In this document: positions 34,216 to 44,653 of the stretch, in pieces | Layout: the number at the start of each line of letters is the position of its first letter | How positions within the stretch are numbered: the stretch's first letter is position 1 | Assembly: GCF_000226115.1 (NCBI RefSeq) | Contig: NC_016458.1 | Span: 806,001-870,000, forward strand | DNA: 64,000 bases | Direction of reading: 5' to 3' | From: Thermothielavioides terrestris NRRL 8126 | Lineage: Eukaryota > Ascomycota > Sordariomycetes > Sordariales > Chaetomiaceae | Translations under genes and position numbers: made by a program | Notes under the pieces: generated by a model | Database searches by the model: none | Told to the model about the DNA's origin: nothing | The model's input: only the letters and a program-made list of their open reading frames with translations

Positions 34216-37200
34216 TCAGTGCAGACCCTCAACAACGGAGTAGGGCTGCCTCTTAAAGAAGCCCTTGCCGTACTTGGCTGTGATCTCCTCGCCATCGCCG
34301 ATGTCCCTTATCGCCACAAGCATCTGCCTCCACCGACCAGAAATCTTCATCATCCTGAAAGCGGCAGATGGGTTCGCGCTGTGGTTGACTTTGCGCACCC
34401 AGTTGCCCATCCGCCGCGGGTAGATCTCCGCCACCGCCTCGTCGTCGAGATCCGGCCGGCGGAGCGCCATCGTCCAGTCGCCGGCGCGGGCGCCCAGCGG
34501 CACCAGCTCGCCAACCAGCTCGCCCAGGACCTCGTTTGCTCGGTGTGTGCCCAGAGAGCGGATGCCCGGCCCCTTCGACCCGTCGTCGGATATGCGAGGG
34601 ACTTGGGGGACTGTAATCTCGATACAGCGGCAAGACTTGCGTGTGCAGAAATTGCATGGTCTGTCGCCCGGCATGACAACGCTGGGGTCCACCGGCCAGT
34701 GCCAGGGCCATCTGGGTGGCCGCGGCCATGCAAACCCGGAGTTTTCGTCGAAGAAGTTGGACTTGAGGAGGCGAAACGGTGCCAGCAGCGGAGCGATATC
34801 GTCCTCAGGAAGCCATGTGGTGGTCGTGCTCTCCCAGATGAATTCTGGAAGCTCGAGGCACTCCCATATAGACTTCTGCAAAGCGCTTCCGACGGCACAC
34901 AACCTGAGGACGAAGTCTGCGTTGAGTTCTGAATGGAATGCCGCAAGGTCGTCCTTGAACAAGGCGAGGTCAAAACAATCCAGGTCAGGAGGCAGGAGGC
35001 ACAGCAGGCCGTCGTAGCCACCGCAGATTGTCCTCCAGCACCGGCCTTCGCGCAAGTAATCATGCAGGCGGTGCCGCTCCGTTTCAGCCCACTTCAGCAG
35101 CTGCAACAGTCTGTTCATGGAGACCTCTGCTGAGTCGTCCCCGGAGTCTGCTGTCGCGGCCCCGACGAACATCGCTGCCTGCATTTTGAGTAAGCGCGAG
35201 AGAAACGTGTGCAATTCCGGGTGGCTATGCAGCGTATCGTCGGCTGTCTTGACGAGCTCGAACCCGCCCAAAACGATGGGCCTTGACTTGGTGTATTGTC
35301 TCCATTCTCGAACCAAGCGCGAGAGGCGCTCAAATGCAGGCTTGCCCCGAAGTTTTTCGGCAACCGAACTTCCCGGTCGGCTGGACTGACGTCCTCGGAG
35401 CAACGCAGAAAGGTGTTCAAATGCACCACCCACAGGGCTGACTTGGGCAAACTGAGTGGTAGCCAGTTCTAGCTTCTGTTTTTTCGAAGGCCCCTCCGTC
35501 GGCGTGTCGGGTTCCCGATCTGGGTTGATCATCCTCGCCGTCTTTCTTATCGGCGGCAATGTCTCCGACGACGAACGAATGCAAGGGCGGAGATCGGGTT
35601 CCGGTGGAATGATGGGATGGATTGGCGAGACAATCTGCGCGGATTGCGCGACGGATTGCGGGAAACCGTTTGTTGCTGGGACAGTAAGGTTGCGGCCCTG
35701 AATCGGCCCGGCGGCAGCTGCTTGGAGTAGGCCTGGCGGTGGCTCCGGTGGACGAGACTCGAGTGGTTTGGATTGTGACTCAGATGGCTGGCACACTGGA
35801 ACCCAGTTCAGCTGCTGTGGCGGTAGGTTGAATTGGCCAACAGGGACAGGCTTGGAGGGTACGCTTCCTTCAGATGTAAGATTCGAGGGTATCAAGTACG
35901 GTGATTGCACTGGTGGCAGCGGTAGGGTGTTGGTGTTGACTTCGAGTAGCGACCCCTGAGGTGCTTCGGCTCTCAGAGAGCTTTCCGCGCAAGCTTGTTG
36001 CTCCTGTCGTCCCGATACTGCTGGCACTTGTAATCGGCTTTCAGGCCGCACTGGCTGCGCTATCACGGGCTCATCCTTATCCAGCACAGTCGGTTCGGGG
36101 GGTGGGGTTGTCGGTGTCAGTAGCGATCCTGTGGCTGCATCTCGCAATGGGGCAGCGGCACTGGGCACTGCCGCAGGTCCCTCCTGTGATCCCGTTGTCT
36201 CAGGAGTGCGTGGGACGTGGTCTTCCTGTCCTGGTCGCGGTGGGGGCTCATCATATATCCGGAAGTCGTCGGCAGACATGGCAAACTTGTCAGGGCAGTG
36301 TTTGTCGCAAAACCGGTAGTCCAGAGGCATGTCCGGAGACGAATTGTACTCCATGTTAATGGCGATAGCATAATTGGGTCCCAGGTTCAAGACTTGGTGA
36401 TATGTCCCTGGCTCCGTCACAACAGCTTGCCCGGGCACGCAGTAATCCAACGTGTACTCGATTCCCCATTCGTCCAGTTTCGCTGGAGGAATGTGACGGC
36501 TGAGGTGCCTCACAGCCTGCGAACAGCGACGCATCTCGGGGTACTCGTAGGCCAACCTCTCTTCCAGCTTCCTGGAATGAACAGGCTTGACGAAGCACCA
36601 GAACTTGTGTTGCCCAGATCGGAGGAGGTTTTCCGACCGGACGTGGGCATCCTCTCGGTGCATCGTCGTGAGAGTCTTGCCCGTCAGGTTGAAATAGACA
36701 TACTGAGTGTTGATACCTTCGAGAATGGTGCGGCCCCTGCGCCGGAGCTTCTCGCCAGGAGAAAGCTCGACATCGTCGAATAGCGGATTGCCAATGATGT
36801 ACGGCCATGTCCCTTTGGGCGGGTCCGCTGCTGAGGAATTCCAAAGATACTGCTGCTCCTGAAGAGACCAATCCGTCTTTGCGCTCACGGGAAGGGGTAG
36901 ATTTGGCGGGGCAAACTTGAACCTTTTGCCGGTGTCGACCTTGACCAAACCCAGGTGGTCGGCCTTGTAGGTGAATGAGGTGGCATGGTCTTTGGTCGGG
37001 CGAGCCACCTTCTGCACGTTGAGCGGCGGAAGATCGCGGACCTGGAGCTTGAAGTAGCCTCGGTCTCGCACGACAGGGTGGCTCGAGTAGAGCTCAAACA
37101 ACTCCTCGTTCAGGACGCGGATGTCTTGGTAGGTGCAGTCAAAGAGTGGGGCTGCATGTTCGGACAGCAGCGGAGCCTGATAAACAGACCCATTGCTCAG

Positions 37201-37686
37201 CCTGATCTCGCGGGCGTCTTGGGGTGCGAGAACCCGGCTTGCGATGGCGGCAGAGGGAGCTTCTGGGCCGTGGGTGGGTGGCTCCGGCTCTGGCTCGGCG
37301 TCTGCAGCCGCAGGTACTGATGACGGTGGGTCTTCTCTGCTGGCGCTGTCCGTTTGAGCATTCGGCCGCCCGGCCGGTTCAGTGGCGGGCGCGGCAATCT
37401 GCTGGGCCCCAGCGACGGGATGAATTGATGGAGGCGTGCCCGGCCCGTAAATTGCTGGTGGTGACTGTGAGGTGTGGGAGACTCGGTTGTGGACATCAGC
37501 CAGGCCGGTAGAAGCCTGGTCGAGGCGGCCGAGCAGGTGTTGCAAGAGGTCCCTGCCCGCCTTCGTCTTCGGCGGCTGCACCTTGCGCCCGGAGGCAATG
37601 CCGTGATCCAGATAGGCTCTCAAAGCACTACTGATCTCGCCCACCTCCCCGCGGATGGAATCAACCTTAAGCTGGAGGGCATCCAT
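34216..37686 (-). CDS. JmjC domain plus SET-like domain protein (putative demethylase/methyltransferase fusion)
   Basis: A single uninterrupted frame of 1,156 residues from MDALQLKVDS. JmjC region at about 290-470: GNPLFDDVEL..., then TTMHREDAHVRSENLLRSG with Fe ligands H343 and E345, then TEPGTYHQVLNLGPNYAIAIN with the distal ligand H430. The 87-residue spacing and HxED form are like KDM4-type demethylases. Residues about 480-800 are disordered, Pro/Gln-rich. At 1011-1021 is a Cys cluster (CNFCTRKSCRC), directly before a SET-like fold at about 1035-1145: GPGIRSLGTHRANEVLGELVGELV, VNHSANPSAAF (NHS 1101-1103) and GEEITAKYG (Y1139). Both catalytic cores look intact in one frame, so this is not a read-through artefact. 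Role inferred: nuclear histone (or other) lysine methylation control. It is divergent from the Arg/Ser-rich protein gene. Confidence 0.8.
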   Translation of the reverse strand: MDALQLKVDSIRGEVGEISSALRAYLDHGIASGRKVQPPKTKAGRDLLQHLLGRLDQASTGLADVHNRVSHTSQSPPAIYGPGTPPSIHPVAGAQQIAAPATEPAGRPNAQTDSASREDPPSSVPAAADAEPEPEPPTHGPEAPSAAIASRVLAPQDAREIRLSNGSVYQAPLLSEHAAPLFDCTYQDIRVLNEELFELYSSHPVVRDRGYFKLQVRDLPPLNVQKVARPTKDHATSFTYKADHLGLVKVDTGKRFKFAPPNLPLPVSAKTDWSLQEQQYLWNSSAADPPKGTWPYIIGNPLFDDVELSPGEKLRRRGRTILEGINTQYVYFNLTGKTLTTMHREDAHVRSENLLRSGQHKFWCFVKPVHSRKLEERLAYEYPEMRRCSQAVRHLSRHIPPAKLDEWGIEYTLDYCVPGQAVVTEPGTYHQVLNLGPNYAIAINMEYNSSPDMPLDYRFCDKHCPDKFAMSADDFRIYDEPPPRPGQEDHVPRTPETTGSQEGPAAVPSAAAPLRDAATGSLLTPTTPPPEPTVLDKDEPVIAQPVRPESRLQVPAVSGRQEQQACAESSLRAEAPQGSLLEVNTNTLPLPPVQSPYLIPSNLTSEGSVPSKPVPVGQFNLPPQQLNWVPVCQPSESQSKPLESRPPEPPPGLLQAAAAGPIQGRNLTVPATNGFPQSVAQSAQIVSPIHPIIPPEPDLRPCIRSSSETLPPIRKTARMINPDREPDTPTEGPSKKQKLELATTQFAQVSPVGGAFEHLSALLRGRQSSRPGSSVAEKLRGKPAFERLSRLVREWRQYTKSRPIVLGGFELVKTADDTLHSHPELHTFLSRLLKMQAAMFVGAATADSGDDSAEVSMNRLLQLLKWAETERHRLHDYLREGRCWRTICGGYDGLLCLLPPDLDCFDLALFKDDLAAFHSELNADFVLRLCAVGSALQKSIWECLELPEFIWESTTTTWLPEDDIAPLLAPFRLLKSNFFDENSGFAWPRPPRWPWHWPVDPSVVMPGDRPCNFCTRKSCRCIEITVPQVPRISDDGSKGPGIRSLGTHRANEVLGELVGELVPLGARAGDWTMALRRPDLDDEAVAEIYPRRMGNWVRKVNHSANPSAAFRMMKISGRWRQMLVAIRDIGDGEEITAKYGKGFFKRQPYSVVEGLH

Positions 37687-38548
37687 CTTGGGGCCGGGTG
37701 CAGGTGGTGACGGGAAGCTCAACGGGGCGTCGCCGTTGATTGGCGACCGCGCTGAGGTGTGATTTGATCAAGAGAGTCGCTGCGTCAACTATCGTGCAAG
37801 GCTGAGTTAGGTAACATTAACGTTGGTGGGCCCCTCGGTCAGCCTGTAGGGGGCACCGAGGGGCTACACTTATGAGTATTCCATACAGTACCATACATAC
37901 CAAATAGGTACCTTACTGTGTACATACCAGGGTAGTTGTGTTCCGGACTGTGTAAGAGCCGCACTCCAGTTCAAGTTCCAACGAGCAAATCAAGACACAA
38001 AGCCTGCCATGGCATGGAAGTCAGAAGGAGGACTTCTTCTTGTTGTAACGTGTTGAAATCCCACATTGTGTTTTTCTCTCAATGTTGTCTCTTAGTGAAC
38101 AATACCGTACGTATAGTGTATCGAGAGCGCTGTCATTTGAACAGAGTTGTCCTCCGTCCTTCGTAGTACATTGCCCGGCCAATCATTCAAGGACGCCCCG
38201 AGAGCTTCTGATTGATGTTAAAGAAAGCCCACAAGAACTTCTTTCCGACAAAGGAAAACACGACTTAATTTCATTCGGCCGGGAGAAACGAGACCGGGAG
38301 AATGGGCTGAGGATGAGAAACCGCGGGGTAAATGCTCCCGTGGAGCCTCTGAACCTGGTTTCACTTCAATAACGATCCATACACTCTCCGCATGTATTTT
38401 ACATAGCATTGTCGTATGTACTGTATGTGTACCCGTACCTCCGTGCATCTGCCTTTCTCGCCGCCGACTGAGCTGCAACACAGCAACGCTTTCCAGCTGC
38501 GTCCCGTCGACTTCAACTATCAGTCCCCCGTTGACTCTTTTGTAGGAG
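37687..38548. promoter_or_regulatory. Divergent promoter JmjC-SET / Arg-Ser protein
   Basis: 862 bp between two outward-pointing starts. No gene recognised. Includes ATACCAAATAGGTACCTTAC near 37900. Confidence 0.4.
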
Positions 38549-39901
38549 ATGGATAGGCTCCGTTTGCGAGAAAATGAGACCATATTGACCGATGACGCCG
38601 TTGCGGAAATCCTGGCGAAAGAGGCAAAAGATGCCTCAATCAAATACTCGTCAATGGGCCTGGAAGCCTTCAAATCCACCATGTATGCTTCATTGGGTCG
38701 GGAACACTGGCGGATGTTGACCATTCACCCTCAAATAGGCCGTTGAACAAGGCCAAGCCGAACACGCGGTTTCTCGGTCGCATTATCAAAGAAACAACAA
38801 ACCACAATGCGGCCCTCCTCGCAAAGGAAACCGCAGAAGCCCAGGCACGCCTCGACAGCTTGACAGAAGCCGACAAGCGTAAACGGCGCAAGCTTAACCC
38901 TAGCGCCTCTGACATACGACGCCGACAGTTGGGGGACATATCTTCCATTCTTGAAGGGCGGAAGCGGGGCAGCGCCTCGGGGCGCCAGGACAGTTCGGCG
39001 CAAAAAGACAGTGGACGGGACAGAGACCGCTCGCAAGACCGCTCCGGTGGACGCGAAAGCCGGCGGAGCACGCGGGACGGGCGCAAGGAAGACAAAGATG
39101 ACCATCGGTCACACCGCAAGCACGATGACGGGAAGGTTGGGCATAACCATTCCCCGAGGAGGAGGTCGCATTCGCCGCAACATAAGGAGCGGAGACATCG
39201 CGACCGATCACCGCTGAGCAGCAGCGAGGAATGTGATACTTCGCGCCGCTCCCAGTCGCGGAGGTCAAAATCTGACAAGGTGCACGACCTCATCGGCGGG
39301 GAGTCTGCTAAGCGCAGAAACTATGGGCGGCTCCGCGAGGACGACGGAGCATTCCCGAATGGTTCCAATCCGACCGAGTCTATTGACCAAGACGAGTCCG
39401 ACCCCCTGGAAGAATTCATCGGCCCCGCGCCAGCATCGGCGCCTCCCGTCCGCGCACGCGGGAGAGGCGCGGTCCGCGGCGCTGCCGCAATGGACAGCCG
39501 CTTTTCGGAAGACTATGATCCAGCATCAGACGTCCAATTGGAGCTTGCTGAGACGGGCGACTGGGACGAAGCGCTCGAGGCGTATCGTGACCGCCAGAAA
39601 TGGAAGCAACAAGGCGCAGCGAGACTGCGTGCCGCCGGTTTCACGGACGCGCAGATCAGGCAGTGGGAAAAGGGGGGCGAGAAGGACATTGATGATGTCC
39701 GCTGGAGCGGAGCGGGTGAGAAGCGTGAGTGGTAAGTATTCGACGCTTCTACAGCACTGTACCAAGCGCCGGAGGGAAGAGGGATATTGCCAGACAAGCT
39801 TCGTTTCCTTTTCTCTTCGACTGTCCACGGCGTCTGGGGTTTCGTGCGACTAACCTGTAATCTGTTACAGGGACAGGGGCAAGGAGGTCATCGGACCGTG
39901 A
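38549..39901 (+). CDS. Arg/Ser-rich nuclear protein (fungal pre-mRNA-splicing factor 38B-like)
   Basis: Exons 38549-38682, 38739-39731 and 39871-39901 give 385 residues. N-terminus MDRLRLRENETILTDDAVAEILAKEAKDASIKYSSMGLEAF, then KPNTRFLGRIIKETTNHNAALLAKE, a pattern shared by fungal proteins annotated as splicing factor 38B. The middle (about 130-250) is an RS/RD/RE-rich domain (DRDRSQDRSGG, RRRSHSPQHKERRHRDRS) typical of spliceosome-associated proteins. The C-terminal block WKQQGAARLRAAGFTDAQIRQWEKGGEKDIDDVRW...WDRGKEVIGP is strongly patterned and crosses the last intron in frame. There is no RNA-binding domain. The function is inferred from composition and the name used for relatives; treat the product name as provisional. 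Confidence 0.72.
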
Positions 39902-40481
39902 TACAGAATGATGTTGGGTTTCCGGCATATTAATGGCGTTTCTGGGTAGTTCCCCAGCGTTCTGATGCATTTGCAGGAGTTGGATGACGGGATGTCAGGT
40001 TTTGTGAAGAGTCACGAGAACGCATAGGGAATCATGGGCTCGATGAGTGGACTTCAACTCATGGTAATTCCATAAATGGGCTCTCTTGGAGAACAGGAGT
40101 TGGCTCTTGCTTTCTCGTTCCAACCATATCACTGCCCTCATGGCACATTGCGACCCGGGAGCAACCCCACAACAGCCGCTCGGTGTTTGGGCCGGTGTCC
40201 GTACAACTACAACTAGACGGGTTGCCCAATAGGGGGTTCCCCTATATACCGAGAGACGCCAGTGACTTGGCAGTAGGCCACTGCTGTTCCACCTGTGCAA
40301 CCGCTGAATGTGTCCTCAACCCCACAACGTATGATTTCCAAACACTTCTGTCTCTGAGACGCCCACGGAAGTATTGCCTTCTTCAAGCGTTCCATGTCAT
40401 TTCACGGATCTCGCGTAGACATCCCGACTCCCGGGCACATAAGGCGCCTAGGCCAAGACCGGCTTCAGCATAGCCCTCCGC
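39902..40481. other. Convergent spacer
   Basis: 580 bp between the Arg/Ser protein stop and the cia30 stop. No gene seen. Confidence 0.45.
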
Positions 40482-41382
40482 TTACTTACTCCCCCAGGCA
40501 ATCTTCTGCCCTTGCTTCGTCTTCAGTTCCCCTTCTTTCGCCGCGGTGGCCTTGTCCGATGACGATGTTGACAGGCCCACCACACTGTCCGCTTCACTCT
40601 CGTCGTTCGTGGCCCACATCCTCTCGATGCACAGTTCGAACGGGCCGGGTATTCTGTCGGTAAGCCCTATGCCGATGGACTTGACCTTTTGCCGCAGGAT
40701 CTCGGTCTGCGGCTCGACCACGAGCCCGAGGTTCGTCCGCACGAAGTCATTCCACTTGATCAGCACCGTCTCCCACTCCCCGGGTTTCTTGACAAACAGC
40801 CGGTGCTGGTGCAGGTCGGTCGGGACGACGGAGTCGGTCTGCACGTTGACGAAGTAGCTCCTGCCGTCCGACTTGACGCGCAGCGCGAGGTATACGTAAG
40901 GGTCGATGTTCCAGAGGCTGCGCCCAAAGACGGTGGGCGGCCTGTCGCGGGTCCGGAAGGCGGCGTATCCTGTCCGCTTGATCTCCGGGCGGTCTTTCGG
41001 GAGCTCCGTGGATATGGAACCGTGGAACCTGGCATAGCCGGGGGAGTGGGGAGAAGGAGGTTGCATGCCGGAAGAAGGCGGTGGTGAGGGCACCCAGTCG
41101 AGGTTCGCTTTCGAGACGCCGCCAATTTCTACGTCGGACATGACCTTGCAGTCGTGGACTGATCCCGGGCTGCGGAAACTGTGGAGCTCGTAGGGGCCCT
41201 GGGCGCCCTTGATGCCTTCGAGGCTGAAGACTGCCGGAGAAACGTTGCCAGTCAGTGTCACGCCACAATCCGCGTGCGGAACCAAGGATGGATGAGTGTG
41301 TACCAATATGCGAAAGCCTCTTGAACTCATCGACGCTGCGGCCGATGAAGCCTTTGTACAGCAAGGGCCTTGTCGCCTGCAT
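40482..41382 (-). CDS. cia30: Complex I intermediate-associated protein 30 (CIA30/NDUFAF1)
   Basis: Assembly factor for respiratory complex I in the mitochondrial matrix. Exons 41382-41304 and 41230-40482 give 275 residues. The start MQATRPLLYKGFIGRSVDEFKRLS is short and basic, as in fungal CIA30. The CIA30 beta-sandwich follows: YELHSFRSPGSVHDCKVMSDVEIGGVSKANLDW, then TGYAAFRTRD...FGRSLWNIDPYVYLALRVKSDGRSYFVNVQTDS, TDLHQHRLFVKKPGEWETVLIKWNDF and IGIGLTDRIPGPFELCIERMW. The 73-bp intron after SHI restores the frame. The C-terminus is Ser/Lys-rich and disordered. The family was first defined in Neurospora complex I assembly. Confidence 0.92.
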
Positions 41383-44300
41383 GATGGGCGAGTGGGAGTG
41401 GGCGACGGGTCTCCAGGATGCGGCCGAGATCTTGCCGCAAATGTCAAACTGCTAAAGCTTCGGTGGGCGAGAGCGCCAAACGACTTAGAGCCTTGCGCAT
41501 GCCATCGAAATAGTCAGCATGTTCTGCTTGGCGGAGGAGCCGCAGGCGCTCAATCTCCACACAGCGTTGAAGACGGGATGCTTTGAGCTTTTGATGGGTT
41601 TTGCCGGACGTCATCAAGCAGCCATCGTACCCCCGGGGGTGGTGCAACAATGTTACAGCTATCGTTTTTACGCTGCATTTATTCCGTACTGTATGTACAC
41701 TGCCATATAACGTTACCGTGTAATTTCAGCTGCTTCTTGATTGTGGGGCTGAGAGCGCAACCAGGCGGAACCGCAAACTTGGCAAGAATGAACGACGAGA
41801 TCAAACATCAGGCTGAGACCAATGTTCATCAATCTGCCCACATAGCATGCCATGTGCCTTTTCTTTTTCCCTGATATCAATCTCTTTCCAGATTCTGAGG
41901 GCCTCCTCGGCTAGGATTCACATTCCAACATGCCAACTCGTTATCTATCAGGAAGGAGATGGCCTACAGTTCGCATCGCAGCCCGGTTTACAGCATGCTC
42001 AAAAGAGGCAACCGGGACTGTTAGCATCGCTGATCATCCAGGTCTTAGGTGAGGTTATCAAAGTATGCGTACTGACCATAGCTCCGTCTCTTTCATCAAA
42101 CAGATGCTTAGACAGCTCTTGAAAACATGCTAAATGGCCACATTTCTTCTGAGGTGAAGCGAGATCGTCGACCTTGGCCAAGTTATTCTCTATTCTCTTA
42201 TGAATGTGTTTCCATCCAGTGCCTCAATAACTAGAGGAAATCTCCTTCCAATCCATGCTCCGAGTCAACCGGTAGCCTCTAACAGCACGCAATATCTCAC
42301 GATACGCAGCTCGAAGAGCCTTAAATCTCGTTATTTTCCTGGAATTGGAACCGAGTATCTCGAGTCCAATCTTGGTCTTGGTGGCTCGCTCCCCATGCTG
42401 CATTACCAAGTCTACCAACCTTGAGTCGTCCTCTTATCACTCCCAGCGCTTGTTTTGTCTTCTTGTCACAGCGGTCCACCACCAGGCGTAGTCATAATCC
42501 CAAGTAAAACGGCGTTCTTTGCGGCAAAAGTAAAGGAAGTAAAGTCTGTAATCTGAAGGAGGACAGATTGCTCGGTCCGACACCTCTGGAGGCCCTGACT
42601 CCTCAAGACACTGGCTGAAGTCTTCTTTCTGAAGCTTCAGTGATGGAAGATGGACAGCTTTGTCCACTAGTACGGAGCGTTCTGCTTCTCTCCCTCCCAC
42701 TTAAGCGGTCCTAATTTCTCCTTTACCACATCTCTGTGACCGTGGGATGTTGAATGTGATCTGTGAAGCAATTCAACTGTTGCTCCAACCAGCCGACAGC
42801 TTATGCTGAGAAGTCTCGTTCAACAGCCAAGCGCCTCGTCCCTCTTCAGATCGACATGTACAGTGCCTCAGGCTCCCACCTTGTGCACAGTTTATACCCT
42901 GCCGGATCACTGCATGTTGTCCCTCTTCAAAGCTACTGCTCGCGCTGTTTGTTCGGAATCGCTGATGGGGTCGGCATCTCGCTACCACTGTGCACTCCAG
43001 GGCCTTTCAACAGGAACTCAAGCAGCACAGATTCATCTGAATGTTTGGCTGAACAACGTGAATCATCCCTCTCTCCACATGGAAGATGCAGAAAGGATAG
43101 CAGCCAGCTGGTTGTCCCCCTTTGTCTCTCTACTTCTATGCTCAATAATGCGCTTTGACCATGCACGGCAATGAGCCCCTGAAGCTGCAAAGTAAATATA
43201 AACAATCTCCATCTCAGGGGAGAGCAAATCGTGTGATCTTGTGTGCTCGATCCGAAGCCAACACTGAGAACAACGTAGACTACGGAGTGCTATCCGTCTC
43301 CTGAGTGCATTGGGAATCCAGAGATGCTTGAAGCCAGGACCATCTCGTTGTCGCTGTCTCCTTGTCTGTCCCGGAGCATCGCACGCCGCAGAGTTGGCAC
43401 GCCTTGGTGACCCGAGTGTCCTAAGATACGATCCAGATGAAGCTCGGCCGGTCTCGTCTGTGCAACGATGGTCCGGTTCGATCCCGGCCGGTCCACCGAA
43501 ACGGGTAAGCAGGCCCCGGCCGATGTGCACGCGATCTCCGAGATGGCCCCACAATCGGCTCCGGCCCCGGTGCGCCTCCCGCCGAAATCAGCCTCCGAAA
43601 ATCAACGTCAGGCGGAGCCGCGGCCCCGATCGCCCTCCGCTATTCGCCGCCGCCGCCCTTCCGAGGGCATTTTTCTTATTCGCCGATCCAAATCCGGAGT
43701 GACCCAGCTGATCTTGGTGGTGATCTGGATTGTCGGCTGATTTCTCGCCAGCTTAAAGGCAGGGAGAAATTCCCAGATCCTCGACCTTTCTCTCCTCCAC
43801 CACACATCTCTCGACCTGCGATATCAAAGGTGAGTAGCTGTTCACACCCAATCCAGTTGATGCCTTCGAGCTTGCACGCAAGGCCCCCTTGGGCAAGAGA
43901 CACGCCTTCTCAGTTCTGTTCCCTCATAATTGCCTGTTCATTCTGCGGTTCTGTGGTTCTGCGGCTGTCTGCTATCGTCTGCAAAGCCTGACAATAGCTG
44001 GGCGAGTGCCTCGAAGCAGCAAGTGTTGACCAAATTGCCCGCATCTGGCGGTTGTGCGGCCTGAAACACCAGGAGGCGAGGCACCACTGACCCCTCGCAG
44101 GGTGATAGCAATCACCCAGCCGCTGCTTCCTCTCCTCCCCAAGGATAAATAATCCCTCCTCCTCAGATTCCCTCCCACGTTCCCAAACTACCATCCAACA
44201 ATTCCATTCGGCGAGGAACTCGAACTCAAGATCCTCATTGACTCGAGCCAGTTGTGGCACCAGTAAGCCCTGTTCCTCGCGCAGACCTCGATTCCTTCCC

Positions 44301-44653
44301 CTCCTCTCCTCCATCATCCGTCAACCTCGCGCTCTGTTTCCTCCCCTCTTCTTCTTGCGAGTCCCGCGAGTCGGTAACCAGCGCGCTTAAGCGTTGCCCC
44401 TCTCTGCTTCTCGCGCCGCGTGTCTCGCGTTGACCCACGAAACCACCACAACATTTCCTTTCCATCACCCACCAAGCGAGAAGACGTGTCTCACAAGACC
44501 GACAGCAGCAGGTTTATCCCGCCTCCGCAACGATTGGCGACATCCTTCGCGCTTAACGGACACTCATCCTCTCACATCATATCTCTTCCCTCCTGCGGAT
44601 CACCGCTCCCATCGTTTTGAACAGCGCGACCAAAATCGATCACCACTTCAACC
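41383..44653. promoter_or_regulatory. Large divergent intergenic region, probable long 5' leader
   Basis: 3.27 kb between the cia30 and RRM-gene starts, the longest gene-free stretch outside the transposon. The last about 850 bp (43800-44653) are pyrimidine-rich on the plus strand (repeated CCTCTCCTCC-like tracts) and contain a good donor-like site, AAGGTGAGTAG, near 43828. This suggests a long, possibly spliced 5' UTR for the RRM gene. No coding region or RNA gene could be supported. Confidence 0.4.

Noticed and set aside
34219..34932. Long frames opposite the JmjC-SET gene
   Set aside because: Antisense shadows of a GC-rich coding region; their translations lack domains while the minus-strand frame has clear JmjC and SET motifs.
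43460..43500. tRNA-like GGTTCGATCCCGGCC (B-box/T-arm look-alike)
   Set aside because: A partial T stem forms, but no matching 7-bp acceptor strand, D arm or anticodon arm is found 60-80 bases upstream.
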